15,235 bases of DNA from JAUSKF01 sp964545345 (lineage in GTDB: Bacteria; Patescibacteriota; Minisyncoccia; UBA6257; WO2-44-18): assembly GCA_964545345.1 (NCBI GenBank), contig CAZJFE010000017.1:1-15235 (forward strand), written 5' to 3'. Positions 5,952 to 11,742 of this stretch are shown here, piece by piece. The first letter of the stretch is position 1. Each line of letters opens with the position of its first letter. A program made the translations under genes and the position numbers. The notes below the pieces were generated by a model, which searched no databases, was not told where the DNA came from, and saw only the letters and a list, made by a program, of their open reading frames with translations.

Positions 5952-6881
5952 ATGATTAAAAAAATAATTGTCAGCGTCAGTTTGTTAGCGGCGGCGATTT
6001 CGCCGGTTTTTGCACAAGTCGGAGTTAGCGTGGATGTCAGTGCGAGCACGGAAGTTACAACGCCGAGAGACGCCGCTTCTGGTCAGGCGTCCGGCAAGAG
6101 AGATTCAGCGAGCGGTCAGGCAACCGGGAAGCGCCAGTACGCGCCGGTTCGGATTATTAAAGAAGTTGGTAGAGAGATTAAAGACATTCGGGTGGATGTT
6201 AAAAATGAAGTGGATACTATGCGCGCCGAGGTTAAAGACGAGATCAAGACGATGCGCGTCGATATTAAAGGTGATTTGGAAGTCCGACGGGCAGCCGTGG
6301 CGGCGGAGCTGAAAGCAAAACGGGAGGATTTGCGTAAAGAGATTGATACGAAGCGGGACGAGATGAAAACCAAGATTGACGCTAAACGCGAGCAGTTGAA
6401 AGAGCGCTTGAAGGGCATTAGAGATGAGAAGAAGAAAGAGACCGTAGAGAAGATGGATCAGCGACTGGATGAGATCAATAATAATCAAACCGAGCATGCT
6501 TTGAGTATTTTGGAGAAGCTGAGTAGCGCCGTGGAACGGATTATCAGCCGGGCCGACAAAGCTGCTGAGCGTGGTTTGGATGTGATTGCCGCCCGGGCTG
6601 CTATTGATGCCGCGGAGGCCGCGATAGCGTCGGCTGATGCCGCGGTGAAAGTTCAGGCCGGTAAGACTTACAAGATTAATGTGACGACTGAAGCAGAATT
6701 GCGCGCCGCCGTGAAGGCCGCTCATGATGCTTTGAAGGCGGATTTGAAGAAGATTCACGAGTCAGTTAAGGCCGCGTACGAAGCGGTGAGAAAAGCCGCG
6801 ACGACCTTGGCTCAGATTCCTCGGGTGGACAACGATTCCGATTCGGACTTAGATCCCAATGATCCGTCCAGCACTCAATAA
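5952..6881 (+). CDS. Secreted repeat-helical protein with 11-residue repeats
   Basis: The start at ATG 5952 gives 309 residues beginning with a signal peptide (MIKKIIVSVSLLAAAISPVFA, likely cut before Gln22). An ATG at 5919 would add 11 residues before the signal and is less likely. Residues 41-62 are two copies of an 11-residue ASGQA(S/T)GKR unit. Residues 73-160 are eight consecutive 11-residue units of the form x-x-E-(I/V/L)-x-x-x-R-x-x-(V/I/L), strongly charged, which predicts a long right-handed or straight coiled coil. A second helical region (185-295) is rich in Ala, Asp and Lys and ends in a flexible acidic tail (DSDSDLDPND). I do not recognise a family. Its position before a small membrane-anchored protein suggests a cell-envelope role. 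Confidence 0.75.
   Translation: MIKKIIVSVSLLAAAISPVFAQVGVSVDVSASTEVTTPRDAASGQASGKRDSASGQATGKRQYAPVRIIKEVGREIKDIRVDVKNEVDTMRAEVKDEIKTMRVDIKGDLEVRRAAVAAELKAKREDLRKEIDTKRDEMKTKIDAKREQLKERLKGIRDEKKKETVEKMDQRLDEINNNQTEHALSILEKLSSAVERIISRADKAAERGLDVIAARAAIDAAEAAIASADAAVKVQAGKTYKINVTTEAELRAAVKAAHDALKADLKKIHESVKAAYEAVRKAATTLAQIPRVDNDSDSDLDPNDPSSTQ
6168..6431 (+). repeat. Eight in-frame 33-nt units coding 11-residue helical repeats
   Basis: The protein units are GREIKDIRVDV, KNEVDTMRAEV, KDEIKTMRVDI, KGDLEVRRAAV, AAELKAKREDL, RKEIDTKRDEM, KTKIDAKREQL and KERLKGIRDEK. Phase is kept without insertion for all eight. The DNA has diverged much more than the protein pattern, so this is an old, selected repeat and not a recent slippage array. 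Confidence 0.8.
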
Positions 6882-6900
6882 ATTAATCAATTAAACCACC

Positions 6901-7098
6901 ATGAAAAAAAATCTAATCCTTTTGTTAGTCGTAGTGGCGCTGGTAGCTCTAGGGGCTTGGTATTGGAGTTCTTCCGAGGAGGGATCCAAACTAGCTGAGG
7001 ATAGCACCGCCGCTATTAGTCAGGATTTGGACGGAGTGGATCTAGGCGACTTGGAATCCGAATTCAAGGACGTTCAGGAGGCCCTGGGAACACTTTAA
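6901..7098 (+). CDS. Small membrane-anchored acidic protein
   Basis: The protein has 65 residues: one hydrophobic helix (5-24, Leu/Val/Ala) after MKKN, then a 40-residue acidic segment (SSSEEGSKLAEDS and DLDGVDLGDLESEF). No lipobox is present, so it is probably a single-span protein with an outside acidic tail, or a cleaved secreted peptide. It lies 19 bases after the repeat-helical protein and four bases before the next gene, with no obvious Shine-Dalgarno. I do not recognise a family. Gene spacing suggests co-transcription with both neighbours. Confidence 0.6.
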   Translation: MKKNLILLLVVVALVALGAWYWSSSEEGSKLAEDSTAAISQDLDGVDLGDLESEFKDVQEALGTL

Positions 7099-7102
7099 GG
7101 AC

Positions 7103-7621
7103 TTGAGGAAGCACCACTTACTGAAACATCTGTTGGTTCTGTCGGTAAGCATAGGCGCGGCAATTTTATTGTCGCGCCTCGGTGTTTTTGAGGCGCTTAT
7201 TTCGCAATCAAGGAATCTGCGATTTTTGGAAATGTTCGTGGCCGGATTTTTTTACACCTCGGTTTTGACAATTGGGCCGGCGGCGGTGGCGATTCTGGAA
7301 ATCGCGGAGCACAATTCAATCTGGGCAATATCGTTGATCGGGGCTTTGGGAGCGGTGATCGCGGATTCGCTCTTGTTTACCCTGGTAAAAAAAGAGGTGG
7401 CTCCGGAGCTCCCAACTCAAAAGTTATCCAAAAATCCAGTCTTGCGATTTTTATGGCCAATTTTGGGGTTCCTGATCATTGTTTCGCCCTTGCCGGATGA
7501 ATTAGGACTGACTTTTCTGGGTATTAGCGGCACACGTAGTTGGAAATTCCTACTGGTTTCCTTTTGCGCTAACTTTATTGGCATCTTCCTCCTAATTGAA
7601 GTTGTCCACAGGGTATTCTAG
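7103..7621 (+). CDS. Multi-spanning membrane protein, possibly DedA/VTT-like
   Basis: The protein has 172 residues. The start is TTG 7103, with AAGGA just upstream and overlapping the previous stop region. About five membrane segments are visible (roughly 9-25, 43-66, 72-95, 106-120 and 146-170). 'GALGAVIADSLLF' (80-92), 'FLIIVSPLPDELGL' (113-126) and 'FLGISGTRSWKF' (128-139) recall the re-entrant-loop signatures of small DedA/VTT (SNARE-associated) proteins. The match is partial and made from memory. Such proteins are thought to move or scramble lipid carriers, and no function should be assigned on this evidence alone. The gene ends 32 bases before a terminator. Confidence 0.65.
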   Translation: MRKHHLLKHLLVLSVSIGAAILLSRLGVFEALISQSRNLRFLEMFVAGFFYTSVLTIGPAAVAILEIAEHNSIWAISLIGALGAVIADSLLFTLVKKEVAPELPTQKLSKNPVLRFLWPILGFLIIVSPLPDELGLTFLGISGTRSWKFLLVSFCANFIGIFLLIEVVHRVF

Positions 7622-7653
7622 CGATTATGGTACTCTTGTAATTACACAATTAA

Positions 7654-7680
7654 AAATCCGCCTGTGAGGGGCGGGTTTTT
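7654..7680 (+). terminator. Terminator of the 5952-7621 gene run
   Basis: The stem AAATCCGCC/GGCGGGTTT (9 bp with one G-T pair) and a 7-base loop are followed by a T tract, 32 bases after the membrane-protein stop. Confidence 0.75.
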
Positions 7681-7683
7681 AAT

Positions 7684-7709
7684 AAAAAGCCCCGCGCGAG
7701 CGGGGCTTT
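7684..7709 (-). terminator. Terminator of the minus-strand gene pair
   Basis: AAAGCCCCGC-GCGA-GCGGGGCTTT is a perfect 10-bp hairpin. On the minus strand it is followed by a T tract (complement of 7684-7688). It sits back to back with the plus-strand terminator, separating convergent units. Confidence 0.85.
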
Positions 7710-7716
7710 GGGTTTT

Positions 7717-8052
7717 CTAGACGACTTTTTCTTTCAGGCCGAGGACGCGGAACATCTGGCGGCGGTAGAGCTTTGCGGTTTTGGTACGCAACTCATCATC
7801 AGCAGCACGAACAATTGCATTTGCTGTCCGTAGTTGCAGTCCAATTTCTCTGGCCGCTTGTTTCCACTGACCGATTCCAAACCTCTTTCCGGTCAGAGTC
7901 TCGCAGACACTCGTAACTGGACAATGGTCTAATTCTCCATTCAGAGAGATGCGGATCTTGTCATAGTAATGATGAATGCCGATCTTGAACTTCCCCTTGT
8001 GCTTCGCTAACTCCTTCATGAACTGATCGGCGGTCATTTTCGGCTTCGGCAT
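7717..8052 (-). CDS. Small protein with HCPVTSV motif, paralogue of its upstream neighbour
   Basis: The protein has 111 residues. Its ATG shares a base with the preceding stop (TAATG) and lies downstream of an AAGGA site, so translation is coupled to the gene at 8444-8052. After a basic helical start, 'DKIRISLNGELDHCPVTSVCETLTG' (31-55) is read as two strands and a Cys-Pro turn, followed by helices with 'AADDE' (83-87) and a C-terminal 'LGLKEK'. The neighbour has the same order (IRI, DCPITAV, A-D-N, LNLKEK), so the two are diverged paralogues. No signal peptide or membrane helix is seen. I do not recognise a family. (Residues 31-55 are described by position; key residues are Cys44, Pro45 and Thr47.). 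Confidence 0.75.
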   Translation of the reverse strand: MPKPKMTADQFMKELAKHKGKFKIGIHHYYDKIRISLNGELDHCPVTSVCETLTGKRFGIGQWKQAAREIGLQLRTANAIVRAADDELRTKTAKLYRRQMFRVLGLKEKVV

Positions 8053-8444
8053 TAGCTTTTTTCCTTCAGGTTGAGGGACTGGAGTAGGGCTTTCCGGATT
8101 TCCCGCATTTCCTGTGGATTATCACTTTGGACGTTCAAGAAGTTGTCGGATGCTCGTTCAATTTTGATTGCGAACTTTTCATCAAAGTTCATCATCTGAT
8201 CAATTGAGTGGCGAGCCATTTTTGTGTGACACACGTTAAACCTTATAGCCGGACAGTTTCCCAAACGCAGATTAATGAAGTTGGCGACTGCGGTGATCGG
8301 GCAATCAATGTTTTTGCCGGAAATGATCCGGATTTGATCTTGCTTGTGATCCGGATTCGGATGCGTCAGTACTGCTGTGCCGCTACAGAGCGATAGCGCC
8401 TCAAAAAACTTATGACTGCAAACCAATTCGCAGGCAGTCGTCAT
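8052..8444 (-). CDS. Small protein with DCPITAV motif, paralogue of its downstream neighbour
   Basis: The protein has 130 residues and starts at ATG 8444 on the minus strand, behind AAAAGGAAAG. The core is 'DQIRIISGKNIDCPITAVANF' around residues 36-56, with Cys48-Pro49-x-Thr51 corresponding to Cys44-Pro45-x-Thr47 of the next protein. A helical C-terminal half follows ('IERASDN', then 'LLQSLNLKEK'). It has extra cysteines (5, 9, 20, 64, 72) not conserved in the paralogue. It is first in a two-gene operon with its own promoter and a dedicated terminator. No family is recognised. A shared Cys-Pro-x-Thr turn in two coupled genes hints at subunits of one complex. Confidence 0.75.
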   Translation of the reverse strand: MTTACELVCSHKFFEALSLCSGTAVLTHPNPDHKQDQIRIISGKNIDCPITAVANFINLRLGNCPAIRFNVCHTKMARHSIDQMMNFDEKFAIKIERASDNFLNVQSDNPQEMREIRKALLQSLNLKEKS

Positions 8445-8473
8445 TCACTTTCCTTTTCAATGTAACCGCTCAG

Positions 8474-8502
8474 ATAATAGCTTAAATTTTAGTTTTTGTC
8501 CA
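8474..8502 (-). promoter_or_regulatory. Promoter of the minus-strand gene pair
   Basis: On the minus strand TGGACA (complement of 8497-8502), a 17-base spacer and TATTAT (complement of 8474-8479) each match consensus at five of six positions. The start codon follows 29 bases after the -10 box. Confidence 0.7.
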
Positions 8503-8525
8503 GCGAGGGATTTTCGGTGTATAGT
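8496..8525 (+). promoter_or_regulatory. Divergent promoter toward rmuC
   Basis: TTGTCC (8496-8501), an 18-base spacer and TATAGT (8520-8525) point to the right. The -35 box overlaps that of the leftward promoter, so the two may compete or be co-regulated. The expected start falls on the ATG at 8532. Confidence 0.5.
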
Positions 8526-8531
8526 AAATGT

Positions 8532-8567
8532 ATGGATCCCGTTAGAAATTCTACTCAACTGAGTTAG
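8532..8567 (+). CDS. Very short leader ORF, MDPVRNSTQLS (possible leaderless)
   Basis: An ATG six bases after the TATAGT box opens an 11-codon ORF ending in TAG. Its stop is directly followed by the AGGAG site of the next mini-ORF. It contains the left arm of the 14-bp inverted repeat. The peptide may have no function: the same bases look like a dispersed palindromic repeat arm I associate with CPR genomes (DPVRN...SNGMD when translated). Confidence 0.3.
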   Translation: MDPVRNSTQLS

Positions 8568-8646
8568 GAGAATTAATGGGTTATCTGCCAATATGAAAAT
8601 AATTTTTTTAATAAAGTCGTTGTTTGGTCAATATTTCTAACGGGAT
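8536..8646. repeat. Perfect 14-bp inverted repeat bracketing the rmuC leader
   Basis: ATCCCGTTAGAAAT (8536-8549) is the exact reverse complement of ATTTCTAACGGGAT (8633-8646), with 83 bases between. The right arm includes the first two bases of the rmuC ATG at 8645. In RNA the arms would pair and hide the start. In DNA they could be a transposable or REP-like palindromic element. Apart from the two mini-ORFs, the 200 bases 8445-8644 hold only the divergent promoters. Confidence 0.85.
8576..8596 (+). CDS. Six-codon leader ORF, MGYLPI
   Basis: ATG 8576 lies five bases after a good AGGAG site (8567-8571 region) and runs to a TGA at 8594-8596. It sits between the arms of the inverted repeat, about 50 bases before the rmuC start. 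It has the position and size of a regulatory leader peptide, but there is no direct evidence that it is translated. Confidence 0.3.
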   Translation: MGYLPI

Positions 8647-9688
8647 GGACCTCGTTTCTATTGGAATCATTGTCGCCGTGCTGGTTGCCGGATTTGTCGC
8701 GCTTTATGTTGCTCTCAAGCCGAAAGAGAAGGCGCCGGATCAAAGTTTATCAATGCTTCAGAATCAGATTCACGAAATTGGCCGGGTTTTGGATACGAGA
8801 TTGAGTGAATCTAACCGAGTGATGCAGAGTCAATCCGGCGCGAGCGCGAAATTGTTTGGCGACGTCAATGCCAAGCTTGCCGTGGTGGAGGAAACCTCGC
8901 GCCAGACACTGGCGATGAACGAACAGATTAAAAAACTACAGGACACGCTGACTAATCCGAAACAGCGCGGTATTTTAGGAGAATATTTTTTGGAAACGGT
9001 TTTAAAAAATGTTTTGCCGCCGGGATCATATCAGATGCAGTATGCGTTCAAAGACAGCGTAATCGTGGACGCGGTGGTGTTTGTGGATAAACGAATTATC
9101 CCGATTGATTCCAAATTTAGTTTGGAAAATTACAACCGGTTCGCGGCGGCGGTTGAACCATCCGAAAAGAAAAAATATGAAGGCGCGTTCGTCGCCGATA
9201 TCAAAATGCGTATTGATGAGACTTCCAAATATGTAAAACCGCAGGAGGACACGATGGATTTCGCTTTCATGTTTATTCCATCAGAGGCGATTTATTACGA
9301 TTTGCTGATTAATAAAGTCGGTTCAAGCGCGGAAGATAAAAATCTGATCGCCTATGCGTTCCAGAAAAAAGTAATTATCGTTTCCCCGACTTCTTTCCTG
9401 GCTTATCTGCAAACCGTGCTGCAGGGACTCCGGAATCAGAAAATTTCCGAGCAGGCGAAGGACATTATTAAGCAGGTAGATAATTTGCGGAAGCACTTAA
9501 TCACCTACGAGGACTACTTCGGTAAGATCGGAAAGAATTTAGGCACCACGGTTAGCGCCTACAATCACGCCTACAAAGAATTCGGGAAGATTGATAAAGA
9601 TGTTTTGAAGATTACCGAGAAGGGGGTTGGAGTTGATCCGCAACTAGTAGAGGCGCCTTCAGTTGAAGAAAAGGAGGGTTTGTTCTAA
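8645..9688 (+). CDS. rmuC: RmuC-family DNA recombination protein
   Basis: The protein has 347 residues from ATG 8645. A TTG at 8624 would add seven residues, and neither start has a Shine-Dalgarno. There is an N-terminal membrane helix (about 3-24), a coiled coil (33-105), then the RmuC nuclease-like core: 'NPKQRGILGEYFLETVL' (104-120), 'DAVVFVDKRIIPIDSKF' (132-148), 'ENYNRF' (151-156) and 'MFIPSEAIYYDLL' further on. RmuC proteins have a restriction-endonuclease-like fold and limit inversions and other rearrangements at inverted repeats in E. coli. The length is shorter than E. coli RmuC but typical of compact relatives. Its own start lies on an inverted repeat, the kind of structure RmuC is linked to. 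Confidence 0.93.
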   Translation: MDLVSIGIIVAVLVAGFVALYVALKPKEKAPDQSLSMLQNQIHEIGRVLDTRLSESNRVMQSQSGASAKLFGDVNAKLAVVEETSRQTLAMNEQIKKLQDTLTNPKQRGILGEYFLETVLKNVLPPGSYQMQYAFKDSVIVDAVVFVDKRIIPIDSKFSLENYNRFAAAVEPSEKKKYEGAFVADIKMRIDETSKYVKPQEDTMDFAFMFIPSEAIYYDLLINKVGSSAEDKNLIAYAFQKKVIIVSPTSFLAYLQTVLQGLRNQKISEQAKDIIKQVDNLRKHLITYEDYFGKIGKNLGTTVSAYNHAYKEFGKIDKDVLKITEKGVGVDPQLVEAPSVEEKEGLF

Positions 9689-9726
9689 GCTACACCCGGT
9701 TCTTTACGGGCAAAGAGGAGGCCAGT

Positions 9727-10176
9727 TTGGAAACGACGGTTTTTGTCAGTTACACCACGCCTGTTAGTAAGGTGATGGAGCAGTTGGTGGCGCAGACCGG
9801 TTGTAAGTTGGGCAACATGGATACGCCCTGGAAAGCTTTGGATTCACGCACCCTTGCTCCGCCGGAAGCTTCAATTGAGACGAAGATGAAGTTACTGGCC
9901 TGCGAGCAAGATTTATCATCTTCCGAAGCGCTACAGTTAGCTACTAAGAATGCAACGAGAGCGGCGACCGTCAGGGAACTCCTCTCATTTTTGTGGATTA
10001 AACCGGAAGAACAGCTGAATTATCCCATCGTCGCTCTTGGCGAACCCGGAGCTGATGACGGACCGATTGTCGCCTATTCCTATATGGTTGGCGGAGTTCG
10101 GATGCTTTTTATCGGTAAGCCCAGCGATACCTGTAAGTGGGAAGCCGGCTGCAGATTGTTGGTTGTCCCTGTTTAA
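9727..10176 (+). CDS. Unrecognised 149-residue cytoplasmic protein
   Basis: The start is TTG 9727, chosen because a strong AAAGAGGAGG site ends five bases upstream. The same 13 bases (aaagaggaggcca) precede the E2-like gene at 446-458. No signal peptide or membrane helix is seen. The N-terminal half is helical ('KVMEQLVAQTGCKL', 'ETKMKLLACEQDL', 'AATVRELLSFLWI'). The C-terminal third is beta-rich ('YPIVALGEP', 'IVAYSYMVGGVRMLFIG', 'CRLLVVPV'). Four cysteines are scattered without a metal-site pattern. It lies 38 bases after rmuC and ends at a terminator, so it may be read from the rmuC promoter. I do not recognise a family. Confidence 0.7.
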   Translation: METTVFVSYTTPVSKVMEQLVAQTGCKLGNMDTPWKALDSRTLAPPEASIETKMKLLACEQDLSSSEALQLATKNATRAATVRELLSFLWIKPEEQLNYPIVALGEPGADDGPIVAYSYMVGGVRMLFIGKPSDTCKWEAGCRLLVVPV

Positions 10177-10182
10177 TTCTGG

Positions 10183-10209
10183 AGCCCCGCGCAACGCGGG
10201 GCCTTTTTT
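10183..10209 (+). terminator. Terminator after the 9727-10176 gene
   Basis: GCCCCGCG-CAA-CGCGGGGC, a perfect 8-bp stem, is followed by CTTTTTT, seven bases after the stop codon. Confidence 0.88.
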
Positions 10210-10212
10210 ATA

Positions 10213-10218
10213 TATAAT
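10213..10218 (+). promoter_or_regulatory. -10 box of a leaderless promoter
   Basis: A perfect TATAAT lies seven bases before the ATG at 10226, so the expected transcription start is the start codon itself. The -35 position falls in the terminator hairpin and shows no consensus. Confidence 0.55.
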
Positions 10219-10225
10219 AGAAACA

Positions 10226-10918
10226 ATGGATCAAAGTATTGCCGAGCGACGCCAAAAAGTTCTCTACGACGAAAAATGGATCAAATTTTTACGGCGCGCT
10301 TGGTTATTTCGCCATATTCCTTTCGTTGACTTCGCAGTGGCGGCCGGCTCCATGGCGACCGGTCAGGTAAACACATTATCTGATTTTGATGTGATCGTCG
10401 GCGCTCGTTCAGGGAGAATTTTCAGCGCCCGCCTTTTCGCGATTCTAGCTTTTGGATTTTTCGGCTGGCGGAGAAGTAAATTGAATCACAAAGAATCGGC
10501 TTCCGACAAAATTTGTTTAAATCACTTTGTAACAGAAAAAAGTTATCGGTTGTCCGGCCCGCACGACAAATATTGGCAATCGCTTTATAAAAATTTAGTT
10601 CCGATTTTTGGGACTACGCCCAAAGTTCAGAAATTTTTTGCCGCCAACCAAGATTGGGCCGGGGGATTGGGAGCGCGGGAAGATTTGCGTTGGCGTTGGG
10701 GCGCCCCATCTTGGCCAAAGTTAATAGTGGATGGTTTATTGTCCGGTTTTTTTGGGGATCAGGTGGAAAGATTTTTACGTCGCTTACAGCTACGCAGAAT
10801 TGAGCGCGGTTTAAAAAACGATCCGCCGGGTTATAAGCCACGCATCATTTACGGAGATGATGAGTTGGAGTTTCATCCCGACACCCGCCGCATAGAAGCG
10901 CTTAACGAAAAGCTCTAG
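10226..10918 (+). CDS. Nucleotidyltransferase-domain protein (MNT/Pol-beta superfamily)
   Basis: The protein has 230 residues from ATG 10226. The superfamily signature is clear: Gly41-Ser42 in 'VAAGSMATGQVNTLSDFDVIV', with Asp53-Phe-Asp55 as the metal-binding DxD. A third acidic residue is not obvious; Asp94 in 'SASDKICLNHF' is a candidate. The remainder, with several aromatic residues and 'IIYGDDELEFHPDTRR' near the C-terminus, is not assigned. Members of this superfamily transfer nucleotidyl groups to proteins, RNA or small molecules, and the substrate here is unknown. An in-frame upstream extension to 10037 overlaps the previous gene and terminator and is rejected. The start is preferred because of the TATAAT seven bases upstream. 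(The quoted signature spans residues 38-58.). Confidence 0.82.
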   Translation: MDQSIAERRQKVLYDEKWIKFLRRAWLFRHIPFVDFAVAAGSMATGQVNTLSDFDVIVGARSGRIFSARLFAILAFGFFGWRRSKLNHKESASDKICLNHFVTEKSYRLSGPHDKYWQSLYKNLVPIFGTTPKVQKFFAANQDWAGGLGAREDLRWRWGAPSWPKLIVDGLLSGFFGDQVERFLRRLQLRRIERGLKNDPPGYKPRIIYGDDELEFHPDTRRIEALNEKL

Positions 10919-10923
10919 ATTCA

Positions 10924-10952
10924 TTGCATTTCAGCGGGATTTGTTGGATAAT
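10924..10952 (+). promoter_or_regulatory. Possible promoter of the first metallopeptidase lipoprotein
   Basis: TTGCAT (10924-10929), a 17-base spacer and GATAAT (10947-10952) precede a start codon that has a clear AAAGGAGG ribosome-binding site (10976-10983). The -35 box is weak (three of six). Confidence 0.45.
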
Positions 10953-10990
10953 CTTCAGCAGAAACCTTAACAAGGAAAGGAGGAAACCAT

Positions 10991-11668
10991 ATGATCTATC
11001 GCAGAATTTTCTGCTTGATGATCATGTTGGTGCTTTCTGGATGTCATTCGCTGCCCCCGCCCGCTGAAGGACTGAAAACTAAATACGGTTATTCTATCCA
11101 TGGAGAATTTACGCAGACGCAGATTGATTCCATTGATACCGCCCTGTCTTACATGGAGCCCCAGGTTATTCAAGCTGTTAAGAAAATCGCTTTAAATTTT
11201 GATACTGATCATTACGAACGTCCCGGCGCTGCCGGACATTGTTGGCCGGATGGAGTGATTTGCCTTAACGAAGCCGCGCTGAGGGTAATCTATCACGCGG
11301 TTTGGCACGAGGCGGCTCATGCCTACCATTTCTCGTTGGGCGAGCCGGGAATCTTCGGTTCCCGCTTCTACTCGCTCATACTCTCCTGGCTTTTTACCGC
11401 CGGCACGGTTTATAACGTACCGACCGCCGGACAGCAGTTCCCGGCCAATGGCCTACTGACCGGCTATTCCACTAATAACGTTTTTGAAGACATCGCCGAG
11501 TTTACCGAAGCCGCCTGTTCCTACAAATTCGGATACCCGGACGCGACTCTCCGCAAGATGAAGGACTCCGGAAAGTTACATGAGGATCCTCGTTACGCGA
11601 AGAAGCTGAGATTGCTCGCTGAATACGGATTTATCAGTCAGGAACTTTGTGATGAAATTTTAGAATAG
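10991..11668 (+). CDS. Lipoprotein with HEAAH zinc-metallopeptidase motif (paralogue 1)
   Basis: The protein has 225 residues from ATG 10991, with AAAGGAGG seven bases upstream. A lipoprotein signal ends in the lipobox LSGC (Cys18), so the mature protein should be anchored outside the membrane. The zinc motif is His106-Glu107-Ala-Ala-His110 in 'VWHEAAHAYHFSLG'. Glu166 in 'NNVFEDIAEF', 56 residues later, is a plausible third ligand, which would make it gluzincin-like. A conserved C-terminal block 'RYAKKLRLLAEYGFISQ' precedes 'LCDEIL'. It has its own promoter and terminator and sits next to a paralogue with the same layout. The substrate is unknown; cell-wall peptide or surface-protein cleavage are guesses. 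I cannot name a MEROPS family. Confidence 0.82.
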   Translation: MIYRRIFCLMIMLVLSGCHSLPPPAEGLKTKYGYSIHGEFTQTQIDSIDTALSYMEPQVIQAVKKIALNFDTDHYERPGAAGHCWPDGVICLNEAALRVIYHAVWHEAAHAYHFSLGEPGIFGSRFYSLILSWLFTAGTVYNVPTAGQQFPANGLLTGYSTNNVFEDIAEFTEAACSYKFGYPDATLRKMKDSGKLHEDPRYAKKLRLLAEYGFISQELCDEILE

Positions 11669-11672
11669 TAAC

Positions 11673-11698
11673 AAAACTCCGATCTTTCGGAGTTTTTC
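11673..11698 (+). terminator. Terminator between the two metallopeptidase genes
   Basis: AAAACTCCGA-TCTT-TCGGAGTTTT, a 10-bp stem, is followed by a T-rich tract, four bases after the stop codon. Confidence 0.85.
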
Positions 11699-11708
11699 TT
11701 TTATTAGT

Positions 11709-11714
11709 TATAAT
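11709..11714 (+). promoter_or_regulatory. -10 box upstream of the second metallopeptidase gene
   Basis: A perfect TATAAT lies 28 bases before the TTG start, giving a short leader that contains the ribosome-binding site GAGAGGTG. A convincing -35 is missing; the position falls in the preceding terminator. Confidence 0.5.
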
Positions 11715-11742
11715 AAATACAGCTTAGTTTGAGAGGTGAAAG

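Noticed and set aside
6168..6431. 33-bp periodicity resembling a CRISPR array
   Set aside because: The periodicity is a protein-level 11-residue repeat in an intact secreted protein. There are no identical repeats separated by unique spacers.
10037..10225. N-terminal extension of the nucleotidyltransferase frame
   Set aside because: It overlaps the preceding gene in another frame and a perfect terminator. The ATG at 10226 follows a TATAAT box by seven bases and starts a sensible protein.
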